DNA from: an uncultured Clostridia bacterium
GTDB taxonomy: Bacteria; Bacillota; Clostridia; UBA1381
DNA: 64,000 nucleotides
Assembly: GCA_934454145.1 (NCBI GenBank)
Contig: CAKSFT010000006.1
Coordinates: 152,000 to 215,999 of the forward strand
Direction: 5' to 3'
How positions within the stretch are numbered: the stretch's first letter is position 1; each line of letters opens with the position of its first letter. Below are positions 26,558-36,753 of the stretch, one piece after another. Position numbers and translations under genes: made by a program. The notes beneath the pieces are model-generated. The model saw only the letters and a program-made list of their open reading frames with translations. It was not told the origin of the DNA and did not search any database.

Positions 26558-29290
26558 TTATTCAATTATCCATATGCTGCCGATGCCTGTATATTTATAA
26601 ACAATAAACAATTTTTCACCCGGCTTAATATCATCCAACGTAAGCGTGTCATCAACAGATAGTTTTCCTGACTTCTTAAATGATAATTTATAAACCGGTT
26701 TGTTCTCATACAAATCTCCGCAGTTCATTGCCAGAGAACCGTTCTTATCTGAGGGACCAAGATTATAAAGCAATATTTTGCCTACCTTTTTCTCAGACAT
26801 ACAGTACACATATTTCATTCCTTCCTGGTGTGCAAAATTTGTCAAACCATTTATCAATTTGCTCATTCCGCCAATACCAAATACATCAGATTTCTCAGCA
26901 CTGCATATTACTCTTATTCCATTAAGAATTCCCGAATTTGAAAAGTTATATAAGATTATGTCTCCTCTTTTCAGATTACGGACAACATCCATAATAAAAC
27001 CCTTAGTTTCATTTTCTACAAAGAGCAATTTGGTTTTTTTGCCATTTTCAAATCCATAAATACAATTCTTTATTTCACCTGTTTCATCGCATTCTTCGCC
27101 CACCTTTTCGACAAAAAACGGCTGTGAGTTTTCCTGAATAATATGTTCCTCATTGGCACCCCTAAATATTCTTAAAATAACAGAAACCGTTTGATCTTCA
27201 TTCATGTTATATAGATACAAGGTATAGTTAGCTGCTGATTTGGGCATTTCTCCTTTTTTCACAACCATATCATTTTCATCTTCATAAACATCGAAAAAGT
27301 ATGTGTCCGAGGTTGCATAATATTTATTATTTATACTCATCATTTTTGGTCCCCACTGGAGTGTATACTCATACCATTCAAAACCTCCATTTGTTCCAAC
27401 GGACTTCCCTGCATATGTCAACGGAATGTTAGGTTCATATTTATCACCGGCATTTTTTGCAACCAAATCTATTGTATTAATTACATCATTTTGAATACTA
27501 TATCTTATTAACTGCTTTTCGACAGAATCAGGTCCGGAATTATTCGTTCTTGCGCCATCTGCCGTATTCGTTTCCCGCATTTTTTCTACAGCTTCCTGAT
27601 CTGTAATTTTTTTGCCCATTACATTATCCTTACTGCTAAGCTTTACCTTGTCTGCCAGCTTGTACTTTACGATATTGCCGTCTTGGTCAAATATTTTAAT
27701 TAAACATTCATCGTCATCGGTTTTATATGTATTAATCAATATTCCATAAGCCACTGTTTCCGCCTCAGCCTCAAAATACTGTAAATACCCAAAGTAATCA
27801 ATATAAAACTTTCCTCTTTTCCCCACAGTAGGCCTTGCAGATGCCCCTTTCTCTATTACTTTTAAATAATAGTCGGAAATTGCATATTCCTTTTCCCCTA
27901 TTGTCACGTCTTCATCAGACACACTGACAATATTCCCATCAATAGTCACATCCGACGCATATACAAGTGCATATCCATAATCCGGGTTTATCCCTATATT
28001 AAGCACTACTCCGCTTTTTATCGCAGAGATGTCTGCATTTTTTTTGTTTTTTATGATTGTAAAATAATTGCTTTCATTTTTTTTTGGCAATTCAACCAGA
28101 TTTGTTTTATCGCATTTATTTTTAATATAGAAAGCATCATCATCCTCGCCTATACCATCAGCAACACATACAATAGTTGTTTCAAAAACGCTCAACACTT
28201 CATAAATGCCATCATTATTGTTGTCAATAAGCTTAACGCTTCCCTCTTTGGGGCGTATCTGGCTGTATGAATAATCCGGTTTTGCAACACCATTGTAGAA
28301 CACTTTAAGTTCATCCGATAATCTTGCTTTTTTGAAGTTAAATTTGTCATCATAATATTCATAGATGTTTTTCGTTTCATCTCCGTCAGCAAGTATAATA
28401 TGCTCTCCGCTTATTTCTATCACATTATTTTTGCTTTCTATACCCGAAATGAATAATATTGTTTTTTCACCGCTGCTTACATCATCTTTATAGTAATATT
28501 CAACATTCATTCCTAAAAAGCTTGCTGCATCTGTTTCGCCTTCATACAACTCTTCACCATTAATTATTACATGCCCTTCCTTTGGCAGCATCTCACTGCC
28601 GCTCGTCAATGACGTTACGCTGTTTGCAGATAATATTCCTTTTCTCATGTATATGTCACGATATTGTGACAAGATTGTCTTATCATCGCTTTCTTCATAT
28701 ATAATTTTATCATTATCTATGTTTATTTCTGCAATTTTTACATCAAGAGCATTATTTAATATACTCAGTACGCTTTTTCGCGTGACTTTCTTTGTATATT
28801 GCACTCCTTCTGTAATTCCCAACTCGCCTCCCATAGCAATATAACCATCCGGATATCCGCCATACATATTAGCCATTTGGTCATATCCTAAAAGCGTGAC
28901 AAATGTTTTGACAACATCGTAATATGATACTGTTTCATCGGGATAAAACTTACCATCAGCATATCCCTCTAAAAGCTTTTTATGTGACACATATGAAATT
29001 TCATATGCAGCCCAGTAGTCTTGGCTCACATCCGAAAAGGTTGTTGTGTCTGTTTCTCCTGCCGCAAAAGTGCTCGTGACTCCCATCAATCTTGATATCA
29101 TTACCGCAAAATCTGCTCTGGTTACTTCTTCATTACTCGTAAAATCACTGTCGTATCCGCCAATTATGCCTAAGGCGGCAAGTTTTTCCACTACTCCTGA
29201 ATTTAATTCTGACTCGCTTTCTGCATATACCATACCATAAGAAAATAATACAGCCGCTATACACAGGATGCTTATTATTCTTTTCATCAT
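26558..29290 (-). CDS. S-layer homology domain protein, cell-surface
   Basis: A 910-residue exported protein. A signal peptide (1-23, 'VYA') precedes two to three SLH repeats at about 30-190 ('VTRADFAVMISRLMG', 'FSDVSQDYWAAYEI', 'LLEGYADGKFYPDE'), which attach proteins to secondary cell-wall polymers. The remaining 700 residues are beta-rich and unfamiliar, with several small repeated domains. It may form part of the S-layer or a surface scaffold. The start overlaps the stop of the next SLH gene (TAATG at 29290), so the two are coupled and probably made in matched amounts. Confidence 0.82.
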   Translation of the reverse strand: MMKRIISILCIAAVLFSYGMVYAESESELNSGVVEKLAALGIIGGYDSDFTSNEEVTRADFAVMISRLMGVTSTFAAGETDTTTFSDVSQDYWAAYEISYVSHKKLLEGYADGKFYPDETVSYYDVVKTFVTLLGYDQMANMYGGYPDGYIAMGGELGITEGVQYTKKVTRKSVLSILNNALDVKIAEINIDNDKIIYEESDDKTILSQYRDIYMRKGILSANSVTSLTSGSEMLPKEGHVIINGEELYEGETDAASFLGMNVEYYYKDDVSSGEKTILFISGIESKNNVIEISGEHIILADGDETKNIYEYYDDKFNFKKARLSDELKVFYNGVAKPDYSYSQIRPKEGSVKLIDNNNDGIYEVLSVFETTIVCVADGIGEDDDAFYIKNKCDKTNLVELPKKNESNYFTIIKNKKNADISAIKSGVVLNIGINPDYGYALVYASDVTIDGNIVSVSDEDVTIGEKEYAISDYYLKVIEKGASARPTVGKRGKFYIDYFGYLQYFEAEAETVAYGILINTYKTDDDECLIKIFDQDGNIVKYKLADKVKLSSKDNVMGKKITDQEAVEKMRETNTADGARTNNSGPDSVEKQLIRYSIQNDVINTIDLVAKNAGDKYEPNIPLTYAGKSVGTNGGFEWYEYTLQWGPKMMSINNKYYATSDTYFFDVYEDENDMVVKKGEMPKSAANYTLYLYNMNEDQTVSVILRIFRGANEEHIIQENSQPFFVEKVGEECDETGEIKNCIYGFENGKKTKLLFVENETKGFIMDVVRNLKRGDIILYNFSNSGILNGIRVICSAEKSDVFGIGGMSKLINGLTNFAHQEGMKYVYCMSEKKVGKILLYNLGPSDKNGSLAMNCGDLYENKPVYKLSFKKSGKLSVDDTLTLDDIKPGEKLFIVYKYTGIGSIWIIE

Positions 29291-32200
29291 TACTGCACCG
29301 CCTCCTTATTTAACACGCTTAACAAATTATATATCACTTGTGCCGCCTGTGCACGGGTTGCAATGCCATGCGGATTAAAATTGTCACTATCCACTCCGTT
29401 GATTATTCCGGATTTACATAACACATCAACTGCATCCAGTGCATATTCTGAAACTTCGCCTATATCAGCAAAAGATTTGGGGGTTCCCGTATCCGTCAAT
29501 TCTATTGACATTGCCTTTATTGCATTATACATCATAGCAGCCATATCCTGTCTGGTAATGTTTTTACCTATTCCAAACTCTCCGTTTCCTATCCCCTTTG
29601 CTATGCCTAATTCATACCCGATTTTAACATAGGTTGCATACCACATTTCATCAGAAACATCAGAAAAGATTTTTCCGGTCTCACTATCATGACTTATCTT
29701 AAGCGATAAAATTAACATTTTTAAAAATTCTTCTCTTGTTACATAATCGTTGGGTTTGAAAATTCGATTTTCCTTACCGTTTACTATTCCTGATTTTGCC
29801 AAATTCTCTATTGCTTCTCTTGCCCACTCAACACTATATATGTCAGTAAATAATTCCTCTTTGGTTTCTCCGGTATTATTATTCTCTTCCCGGTCTTGTT
29901 GTTCCTGCGGCTTTGTTGCCGTAGCGGGAAGGAAAGAACCTTTACTATCATTATTTGAACCATTGTTTTTTATACTTGTTTTTGGCGAATCATTACCTTT
30001 CGAGGGATTTGAGCCTTGCCCGTCCGGCTTTTTTTCCAACGCCTCACCCAAGGCTTTATTAAATGAGTACAAATCAGAAAAGTTTTTCTCTGTCATGGCA
30101 TTTATAACCACCGATTTATCCTTTAGTGCATTTAATTTACGAGCATTCTCATCCGATACCCCTAACACAAAAGAATTATCCTCAATTATCTTTATTATAG
30201 TTAAAGGCTGTGACTCATTAACTAAGGTTAATGCAACATTTGAATTGACAGAATTTATTATGCCTTCCTTATCAACACATGCATCTTTTTTTAATAAAGC
30301 ATTTAAAGTTTCCTTATTTTTAACTAAGTTTAAATTATCTTCATTGATATTGAAAATCTCTTTATATCTATTAAGCGCATCAATACGGTTTTCCGATTCA
30401 TTATACATAGACACCGCATATGCCTCATTGTAAATATTTACAAATTTTTCTAAACTATCAAACTCTGTATTTATTATACTGTCGAAGATAATATTTTTGT
30501 CATTCAGCAAGTGATATTCTTCCAAATTAAGCTTTAAAATATTTGCATACTCGCAGATAAATTCATCAAGTTCCTTTTTCTTATTATCTGATTTTGTTTT
30601 TATTTCTAACACTCGTTCCAGCGCCCGCTCTAAATCATATTTCGAAGAATAATATATGTTTGCAGTGCTAACTTGCATAGTCCTTTCGCTCAATACATAT
30701 ATCCCATGCATACCGCTGATTGCGCCGTCCGCAAAAACATACTCAGCCTCTTTATTTCCCTTTTCAATAATTACAGCATCACATATACGCTCTTGCGAAA
30801 CAAACTCTTTAATATCCTCAAAAGAATAAAATTCTTCACTTCCCCTTGAAGTAGGTTTGGTTATTATCACATATGTATCATCATCAAGCGGTTTGGTAAA
30901 ATCAATCCGAACAGTTTTATCATTTGTAAATTCCACATCAAAATCAATTTTATCTGCAAGCTCATTCACTATAATTTTATATGTATCATTGTTGTACTTG
31001 TACGTTTTTACACCATTATTTTCGTCAATCAATTCTCCATCACGAAATTTAATAAGTGTGTCATTTTTTGAAAGTATGTTATATACGTGTCTGTTTTCCT
31101 CGAACGGTCTGTCAAGAATCCCATTTTCAACAAACAAAACATTTTCATGTGTGTTTGTATAGTTTTCACCTGACAAATCAGGCAGTAATACCGCTTTGAC
31201 CGAAGATATTTCATGTCCCCCGGCAACCGGTATTTGTACAGTTTTACTCTCCTCAGTATTTTGCGGCAAAACCAGACATTCTTTCTGAGCAAAAACCAAT
31301 AACCCATCTAAGTTATAACCTAAAATAATATAGTTTTCTTGTCGGTCATATGGAGACATATTCTTTTCTTGTATGTTCACATTTATATTATTATGCTCAA
31401 TATTGGCCTTCATTTTCAGTTCGAAAGGGGGTTTTTCGACAACAAACGATATTTCCTCACTCTTTGCTGTCATCCCCAATGCACTCATTAGCTTTTCTGA
31501 TATGTTTAATGTGTATTTTTTATTGTACTCAAACCCTCTCAAGCTATCAATATTTACCCTATTGGCATTATCTTCATCAAGTGCAATATCAATAGGTATT
31601 TGTTCTCCGTCTTCATTTTTGATAGTAATTTCGCTTAAAGATTCCTTATCAACGACATCGCTAAAAATTAAAAATGGCTTTTCATCATTTCTTATATTTT
31701 CATCGCCATTTTTAATTGACGAATCTACAATTTTAAGACTCCCATCATATATCTGAAAAGAATGTAATTCCATATCCGAGCCTTGTTCGGCATACATCCT
31801 TACCTGTATAAGTTTTAAAATTTTCTGACCATCAGTCTTGACATCTATAGAAATAGTTTCCGTGACAGGATTACCATCCTCGTCAAAAAACCTTAACTTA
31901 CAAATGTTTTCTACACAATCAGCAACACATAGCATTGTATATTTTTTGTTTAGTTCCGGCTTAAAATACAATACACTTGTATCTGGGCTTCTTATTTCTC
32001 CCGATTTATTCCAAATACAACTAAACATTCTTTTTGCCGTACCGTCCTCCACTTCTACCGGGCTTGAAAAAAACGACCATGAATCATTTTGAGGATATTT
32101 TTTTGCTGTAAAAACAACCTTTTCCGTAAGGTTTTTCATTCCTTCAATATCCGCATCTAATTTTTCCTCTATACCCCACCAACCACCGGAATGTTTACCA

Positions 32201-32322
32201 GTTTCATTATTATAAATATATTCTCTACCGGTCTCTGCATAAGAATTTACATATAACATATTACAAATAATAACACATAACGTCATGCATAACATCAACA
32301 TTGTAAAATTTCTTTTTAGCAT
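29290..32322 (-). CDS. Large S-layer homology domain protein
   Basis: A 1010-residue exported protein with a signal peptide (1-29, cut after 'NSYA'). The N-terminal 550 residues are beta domains, including an Ig-like 'SVKAVLLPDLSG' unit. A mostly helical stretch (about 570-760) is followed by a low-complexity linker rich in Asn, Ser, Pro and Glu (about 770-820). Three SLH repeats close the protein (about 825-1005: 'AIENLAKSGIVNG', 'GYELGIAKGIG', 'LCKSGIINGVD'). Here the SLH block is C-terminal, while in the downstream partner it is N-terminal. It probably anchors glycan-binding modules to the wall. Confidence 0.85.
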   Translation of the reverse strand: MLKRNFTMLMLCMTLCVIICNMLYVNSYAETGREYIYNNETGKHSGGWWGIEEKLDADIEGMKNLTEKVVFTAKKYPQNDSWSFFSSPVEVEDGTAKRMFSCIWNKSGEIRSPDTSVLYFKPELNKKYTMLCVADCVENICKLRFFDEDGNPVTETISIDVKTDGQKILKLIQVRMYAEQGSDMELHSFQIYDGSLKIVDSSIKNGDENIRNDEKPFLIFSDVVDKESLSEITIKNEDGEQIPIDIALDEDNANRVNIDSLRGFEYNKKYTLNISEKLMSALGMTAKSEEISFVVEKPPFELKMKANIEHNNINVNIQEKNMSPYDRQENYIILGYNLDGLLVFAQKECLVLPQNTEESKTVQIPVAGGHEISSVKAVLLPDLSGENYTNTHENVLFVENGILDRPFEENRHVYNILSKNDTLIKFRDGELIDENNGVKTYKYNNDTYKIIVNELADKIDFDVEFTNDKTVRIDFTKPLDDDTYVIITKPTSRGSEEFYSFEDIKEFVSQERICDAVIIEKGNKEAEYVFADGAISGMHGIYVLSERTMQVSTANIYYSSKYDLERALERVLEIKTKSDNKKKELDEFICEYANILKLNLEEYHLLNDKNIIFDSIINTEFDSLEKFVNIYNEAYAVSMYNESENRIDALNRYKEIFNINEDNLNLVKNKETLNALLKKDACVDKEGIINSVNSNVALTLVNESQPLTIIKIIEDNSFVLGVSDENARKLNALKDKSVVINAMTEKNFSDLYSFNKALGEALEKKPDGQGSNPSKGNDSPKTSIKNNGSNNDSKGSFLPATATKPQEQQDREENNNTGETKEELFTDIYSVEWAREAIENLAKSGIVNGKENRIFKPNDYVTREEFLKMLILSLKISHDSETGKIFSDVSDEMWYATYVKIGYELGIAKGIGNGEFGIGKNITRQDMAAMMYNAIKAMSIELTDTGTPKSFADIGEVSEYALDAVDVLCKSGIINGVDSDNFNPHGIATRAQAAQVIYNLLSVLNKEAVQ

Positions 32323-32396
32323 ATTAGTTTCTCCTCCTTTGATTTCATATTCAAGTTTGCATTTTCAACATCAAAACCTTTGTTCTAAAACGTGAA

Positions 32397-35300
32397 TTAC
32401 TCCGAATGACCAATTATTAGTGCTTTCCCCTTTGGCGCTACAAACGAAATAAAACCTTCCACCTCTAACGGAGATGTTTTATCCACATAATCCCAAACTG
32501 TTTGTCCGTCAACTTTCATTATTACATTCACGCCGTCTTCAACATCAACAGCTCCCACTTCAATTAAGTATTCCTTTCCGTTCTCAATAAAAGTATTTTC
32601 CACAGTAAGGTATAATTTATCTTTGCCGCCAAAACGCTGGAGTTCTATAACATCAGGCTTTACAATAATAATATACGAATAACCTCCGGACCATGCAATT
32701 GAGTTTGCACCTGATGCTCGTAAAGATATCGCCTGCCAACCGGTGGGTGTGCTATCAACATTAAATGTTCCCTTAAATGTCCAGATTGGATAATTAGGCA
32801 AAACTTCTTTGTATCCGAACACAACTCCAAAATCGCCCTGTCTCGTCGGCAATAAAGTCAATGTATCATTTTTCCTTATAATATAGTTAGGATCCGGACC
32901 TACCCAGTTTGCTGATGATACCGGGCACACACTCAATAAATCAACATTTCCAATCTTTCTTTTTTTCTTAAATTCCCATATGGCATCTTCTATTTTTTGA
33001 ACCGTCTCGTCAATTTTATTGCCATTCACAAACATATCTCCGCGAATCTCTTTTTCTGAGTCAGCAAGTATTGAGTTTAACATATCACAATCTGCCTGTG
33101 TAACCTGTCCCACTTTATCTCCCACACCTGCTTCTTCCATTATATTTCTCGCACGAGTGACAGCAGCATCATATTTTGTATAATCCAAGCTTTCTTCAGA
33201 AGCTGTTGTAAAGGAAAATATTTTACTACACTGTTTAACTTCCGGATGATTTTTCGAGCGTCCCAAAGATTCAACCTTCCAATAATATGTTGTATTTCCA
33301 TACTCAAATTCAATATTTGGAATCAGTCCATTTTCACAAATAACCTCTTTTTCAAACACTATATCGTTAAACTGCTCATCTTTTGCAATAGAAATTTTTG
33401 CAACCACCGATCCTACAGGTCTTTGCCATACAAAGCTCATATTCTTGGTTTGAACGTTTCTCTGCCCATTCACAGGATACAGCAAAGAAAACTCCTTTAT
33501 TTTGGGATATTCCTTCCTGACCGAATTAACTTGAATGCCCATTTTGTCAAAATCCGGACTTTTTATATTGTTTTCAGCAAGAAATGTTTTTAATTTATCA
33601 AAATCAAGGTCTAATCCCGTGCTTATTTCTTCCACATCCGAATATTGATTGTTGTTATAAACCGTATTCTTAAAAACATCATCCTGATACCAGTTGTTTT
33701 GCTCATATTCCTCAGGAACATCATACAATTTCCCATTGATAGCTGTATTGTTTGAAATTGTTGTTAAGGATATCCCCTGCAACTCAGATTTTGCCTTATA
33801 TTGTAAATTCGGGTATTTTGAAGACCACCATGGATTATCCACCGGAACACCGTTTAAAGAGTTTATCAATGCACTCCCATGAAGCGCATTGGCATCATTA
33901 ATCAACGTCGGACTGGTAAGACTAAATATTCCTCCCAAACCGCCTATAAAGATGTTTCCATCAAAAACAGCTTCCTCTGCTCCTCCTTTTATTGAACGCG
34001 AATCACGCAAATCATAAAACAAGTTATTATAGTGATAATGCCCAATCTCTCCATCGTCCCAGTATATAGAATGTGAATTTGCCTTTCCGTAATTTGAGTG
34101 GAAACAGTTATTGCGTAATGTCGTACCTCTTATACGCCAGCTTCTTCCGCTATATATCGCTCCGGAATCATCACTTTCCTTACATGCATCATAAATTTCG
34201 CAATTTTCGATTAAATTTTCATTACCCTGCACCGCCAACACTTGGTGCTTGCTTCCGCTAAACTCTGAATTTCTCAAAGTTGTACCAATTTTTCCAACAT
34301 ATACTGCATACGCAAGTTTAACTTCACAATCCCAACTTGCAAAATAGCAATTATCAATCAAAATCCCCGCAGGGCGCAAAGTTTCATCGTCACCGGTGTT
34401 CTCTATTTTTATACCGCCTCTATCAAGACTGTAAAAATCACAATTATCGATAGTTATATATTCTGATTTATTTATATACACCGCATAAGATCCAAAGTTT
34501 TTAACATCACAATCCGTGAATCTTATCTGTTTTGAATTTTCAATATCAATTCCATATCTAACACCCTCTCCAAATGAAATTCCAAAAAAATTTACAAACT
34601 GAGTGCCTTCTAATTTTAGCAGATTATCTTTCATACCACCGGCGAGCCTAATATCAGCAGTTCCATAATCAATATCGGGAAGAGGATAATAATATAATTT
34701 AAGTGCTTTAGTATCTATATAATATTCTCCCGGAGTATCAATTTCTTCCAGTAAATTCATAAAGTAATAATATTTATTACTCTCCATTCCGTCATAAATT
34801 CTTCGCTGTACTATAATTTCTCTTGAATCTTGTTTTATTTTAACGGGCACGCACTCATCAGACCATCCCCACTTAAGAGAACCATAAATCCATGGATCTT
34901 CTGCTTTAGTCCATCTCTCAATAGGAGCATCCTCCAGACATTTAAAAGCAGAACCCTCCCATGATCCCGGCACAGTTATTGTTCCTGTCTTTGTATATGT
35001 TCCGTTTGGCCATCTTGATAATGTCTGCCTGGTGTTATTTATATACAGTGTCGGATTTCCTGTTTCACGATTTTCCCCTGTAGCGCCGGATCTTGTCCAG
35101 CGCGGGCTTTCAATTCCTTGTATGTTCTTTTTTTTTAAATCAATTTCTACAACTTTTCCTTTTGCATTCGGATGTATTCTGCTTATAATGTCCTCATCTG
35201 TAATTTTTCTAAAATCTGCCGATGACAGAGAGAGACCCGCTGATATTTCAACTTTCTCATCTCTGTATGAACGATATAATATCGGAGTTTCGGCACTTCC

Positions 35301-36737
35301 CGAATCATTTTTATCAAAGGATATTGTTTCATTTACAAAATATATACCTCCCCTTAAATATACAATTATTCCACCCTCAGGGATTCCTTTTGTGCTTTTT
35401 AATTTTTTTATAAATTTCTTTGCAGCATCAATGGTTTTAAGCGGTGATGCCTTTGTACCTGCCCCTCCGTCATTTCCCTCAGGTGAAACAAAAACTCCGA
35501 ATGTACTAATTATTCTTGCCTTAATGTTTTCAATTTTGGGCTGTGTATTTTCCTGGTCTGCCAAAATCCCTATAAGTCCCGACGGATCCCATGTGACATC
35601 GCAGTCCAATGCTTCGGCAACGCTCCTCAAAGGAATCAAAGTTCTGCCTTCCGTAATCATTGGCGCAACCGACAAACTGTTTTTTTCACCATTGCAATAA
35701 AAATCTTTATTATTTACAAACAGTTCAATTTGCTTATTTTTATAAACTATAGTTACTTTCTTTTCGCTTTCTTCGTATCCCACTCTTGCGCCAAGATTTT
35801 CGGCAATGAATCTAAGCGGTATCATTGTAGTATTTTCAACAATTATAGGTGTTACCTCATTATTATTTTCATCTATCAAAACTCTTCTTTTCTTTGTAAT
35901 TGCGTACGGACTATTAACATATAATAATATATCTTTTTTATCCATGACATATTTTATGTCTTTTAAATCATCGACTTTTACCTGCAAATCCTCAAAAAAT
36001 AAATTTTTAAATTCTGTATACGTTTCGACATTTTTTTCTCTGACCTTTAAATTGTCCATATAATAAACAGCCTGATTATTATCTTCCGAAACAATTACGA
36101 AATGAAAACCCGAGACAGAGCTGACATCCGGCGTATAAAAATTTCTGTCAAGCAATTCGTAATAAATACCCGTATCAGTATATATATACATACTTTGCTT
36201 ATGTTCCTGTAAATTTATATCAAATCCAAAACTGTATGTAGTATTCGCTTCAATTTTTATCGGAATGTCAATTTGCTCCACCTTTTGTTTTTCATACGAA
36301 TATTCGGAAAAGGTAAATTTATTTCCGGTAAACATTATTCTCGTCGTTCCTCTGCTCATATTTCCTTTATTCTCGCATATAACCGGGAAGGCATAGCTTG
36401 TTTGTGCCGGTGATTTGATTTTAATGTCATAACTTACAAGAATATTTCTGTTTGTCCAAGACTTGGTTAAGTCCTTCTGCATTGTTAATGACAACCCTTT
36501 CTGCCCTGTATGGACAAATTTCATTGAGTTGTTTATTGTTTCATATGAGCATCCGTTCCACAATGCCGAACCGTCAACAACCCATCCCGGCGGCACAGCT
36601 TTATCCGTATAATTAAACTCTTCATTTAAAGTCTCTCCTACACCGTCTGATTCCTCTGCATAAACGGCAACCATTGCATTGTTTAAAAACAATATACTTA
36701 TAAGAATAAGCAACATCTTCTTCATCAATTGTTCCAT
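32397..36737 (-). CDS. Giant secreted beta-helix protein with copper-amine-oxidase-N domains
   Basis: A 1446-residue exported multidomain protein. Order: signal peptide (cut after 'AVYA'); lectin-like domain (about 35-240); two copper amine oxidase N-terminal-like domains (about 270-395, each with the 'MIPLRFIAENLGA' / 'LIPLRSVAEALDC' signature); DUF1565 entry and right-handed beta-helix (about 410-1010, with 'DSGAIYSGRSW' and 'SIYWDDG'); a fibronectin-like domain (about 1090-1190); a short helical FIVAR-like part; a C-terminal lectin-like domain. The helix is homologous to the 19124 protein. The oxidase-N domains are common wall-associated modules in Clostridia and do not imply amine oxidase activity. 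The ATG at 36725 (Met5) is an alternative start. Confidence 0.86.
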   Translation of the reverse strand: MEQLMKKMLLILISILFLNNAMVAVYAEESDGVGETLNEEFNYTDKAVPPGWVVDGSALWNGCSYETINNSMKFVHTGQKGLSLTMQKDLTKSWTNRNILVSYDIKIKSPAQTSYAFPVICENKGNMSRGTTRIMFTGNKFTFSEYSYEKQKVEQIDIPIKIEANTTYSFGFDINLQEHKQSMYIYTDTGIYYELLDRNFYTPDVSSVSGFHFVIVSEDNNQAVYYMDNLKVREKNVETYTEFKNLFFEDLQVKVDDLKDIKYVMDKKDILLYVNSPYAITKKRRVLIDENNNEVTPIIVENTTMIPLRFIAENLGARVGYEESEKKVTIVYKNKQIELFVNNKDFYCNGEKNSLSVAPMITEGRTLIPLRSVAEALDCDVTWDPSGLIGILADQENTQPKIENIKARIISTFGVFVSPEGNDGGAGTKASPLKTIDAAKKFIKKLKSTKGIPEGGIIVYLRGGIYFVNETISFDKNDSGSAETPILYRSYRDEKVEISAGLSLSSADFRKITDEDIISRIHPNAKGKVVEIDLKKKNIQGIESPRWTRSGATGENRETGNPTLYINNTRQTLSRWPNGTYTKTGTITVPGSWEGSAFKCLEDAPIERWTKAEDPWIYGSLKWGWSDECVPVKIKQDSREIIVQRRIYDGMESNKYYYFMNLLEEIDTPGEYYIDTKALKLYYYPLPDIDYGTADIRLAGGMKDNLLKLEGTQFVNFFGISFGEGVRYGIDIENSKQIRFTDCDVKNFGSYAVYINKSEYITIDNCDFYSLDRGGIKIENTGDDETLRPAGILIDNCYFASWDCEVKLAYAVYVGKIGTTLRNSEFSGSKHQVLAVQGNENLIENCEIYDACKESDDSGAIYSGRSWRIRGTTLRNNCFHSNYGKANSHSIYWDDGEIGHYHYNNLFYDLRDSRSIKGGAEEAVFDGNIFIGGLGGIFSLTSPTLINDANALHGSALINSLNGVPVDNPWWSSKYPNLQYKAKSELQGISLTTISNNTAINGKLYDVPEEYEQNNWYQDDVFKNTVYNNNQYSDVEEISTGLDLDFDKLKTFLAENNIKSPDFDKMGIQVNSVRKEYPKIKEFSLLYPVNGQRNVQTKNMSFVWQRPVGSVVAKISIAKDEQFNDIVFEKEVICENGLIPNIEFEYGNTTYYWKVESLGRSKNHPEVKQCSKIFSFTTASEESLDYTKYDAAVTRARNIMEEAGVGDKVGQVTQADCDMLNSILADSEKEIRGDMFVNGNKIDETVQKIEDAIWEFKKKRKIGNVDLLSVCPVSSANWVGPDPNYIIRKNDTLTLLPTRQGDFGVVFGYKEVLPNYPIWTFKGTFNVDSTPTGWQAISLRASGANSIAWSGGYSYIIIVKPDVIELQRFGGKDKLYLTVENTFIENGKEYLIEVGAVDVEDGVNVIMKVDGQTVWDYVDKTSPLEVEGFISFVAPKGKALIIGHSE

Positions 36738-36753
36738 CTCCCTCCGACGCTTA

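Noticed and set aside
29750..30433. 227-codon plus-strand open frame inside the large SLH gene
   Set aside because: Antisense to a clear SLH protein; Ser/Phe-rich composition is typical of a reverse-strand shadow.
35032..35700. 222-codon plus-strand open frame inside the giant beta-helix gene
   Set aside because: Antisense to well-supported oxidase-N and beta-helix domains; no ribosome binding site.
32397..36737. Copper amine oxidase enzyme
   Set aside because: Only the small N-terminal-type domains are present; the catalytic oxidase domain with its TPQ-forming Tyr is absent.
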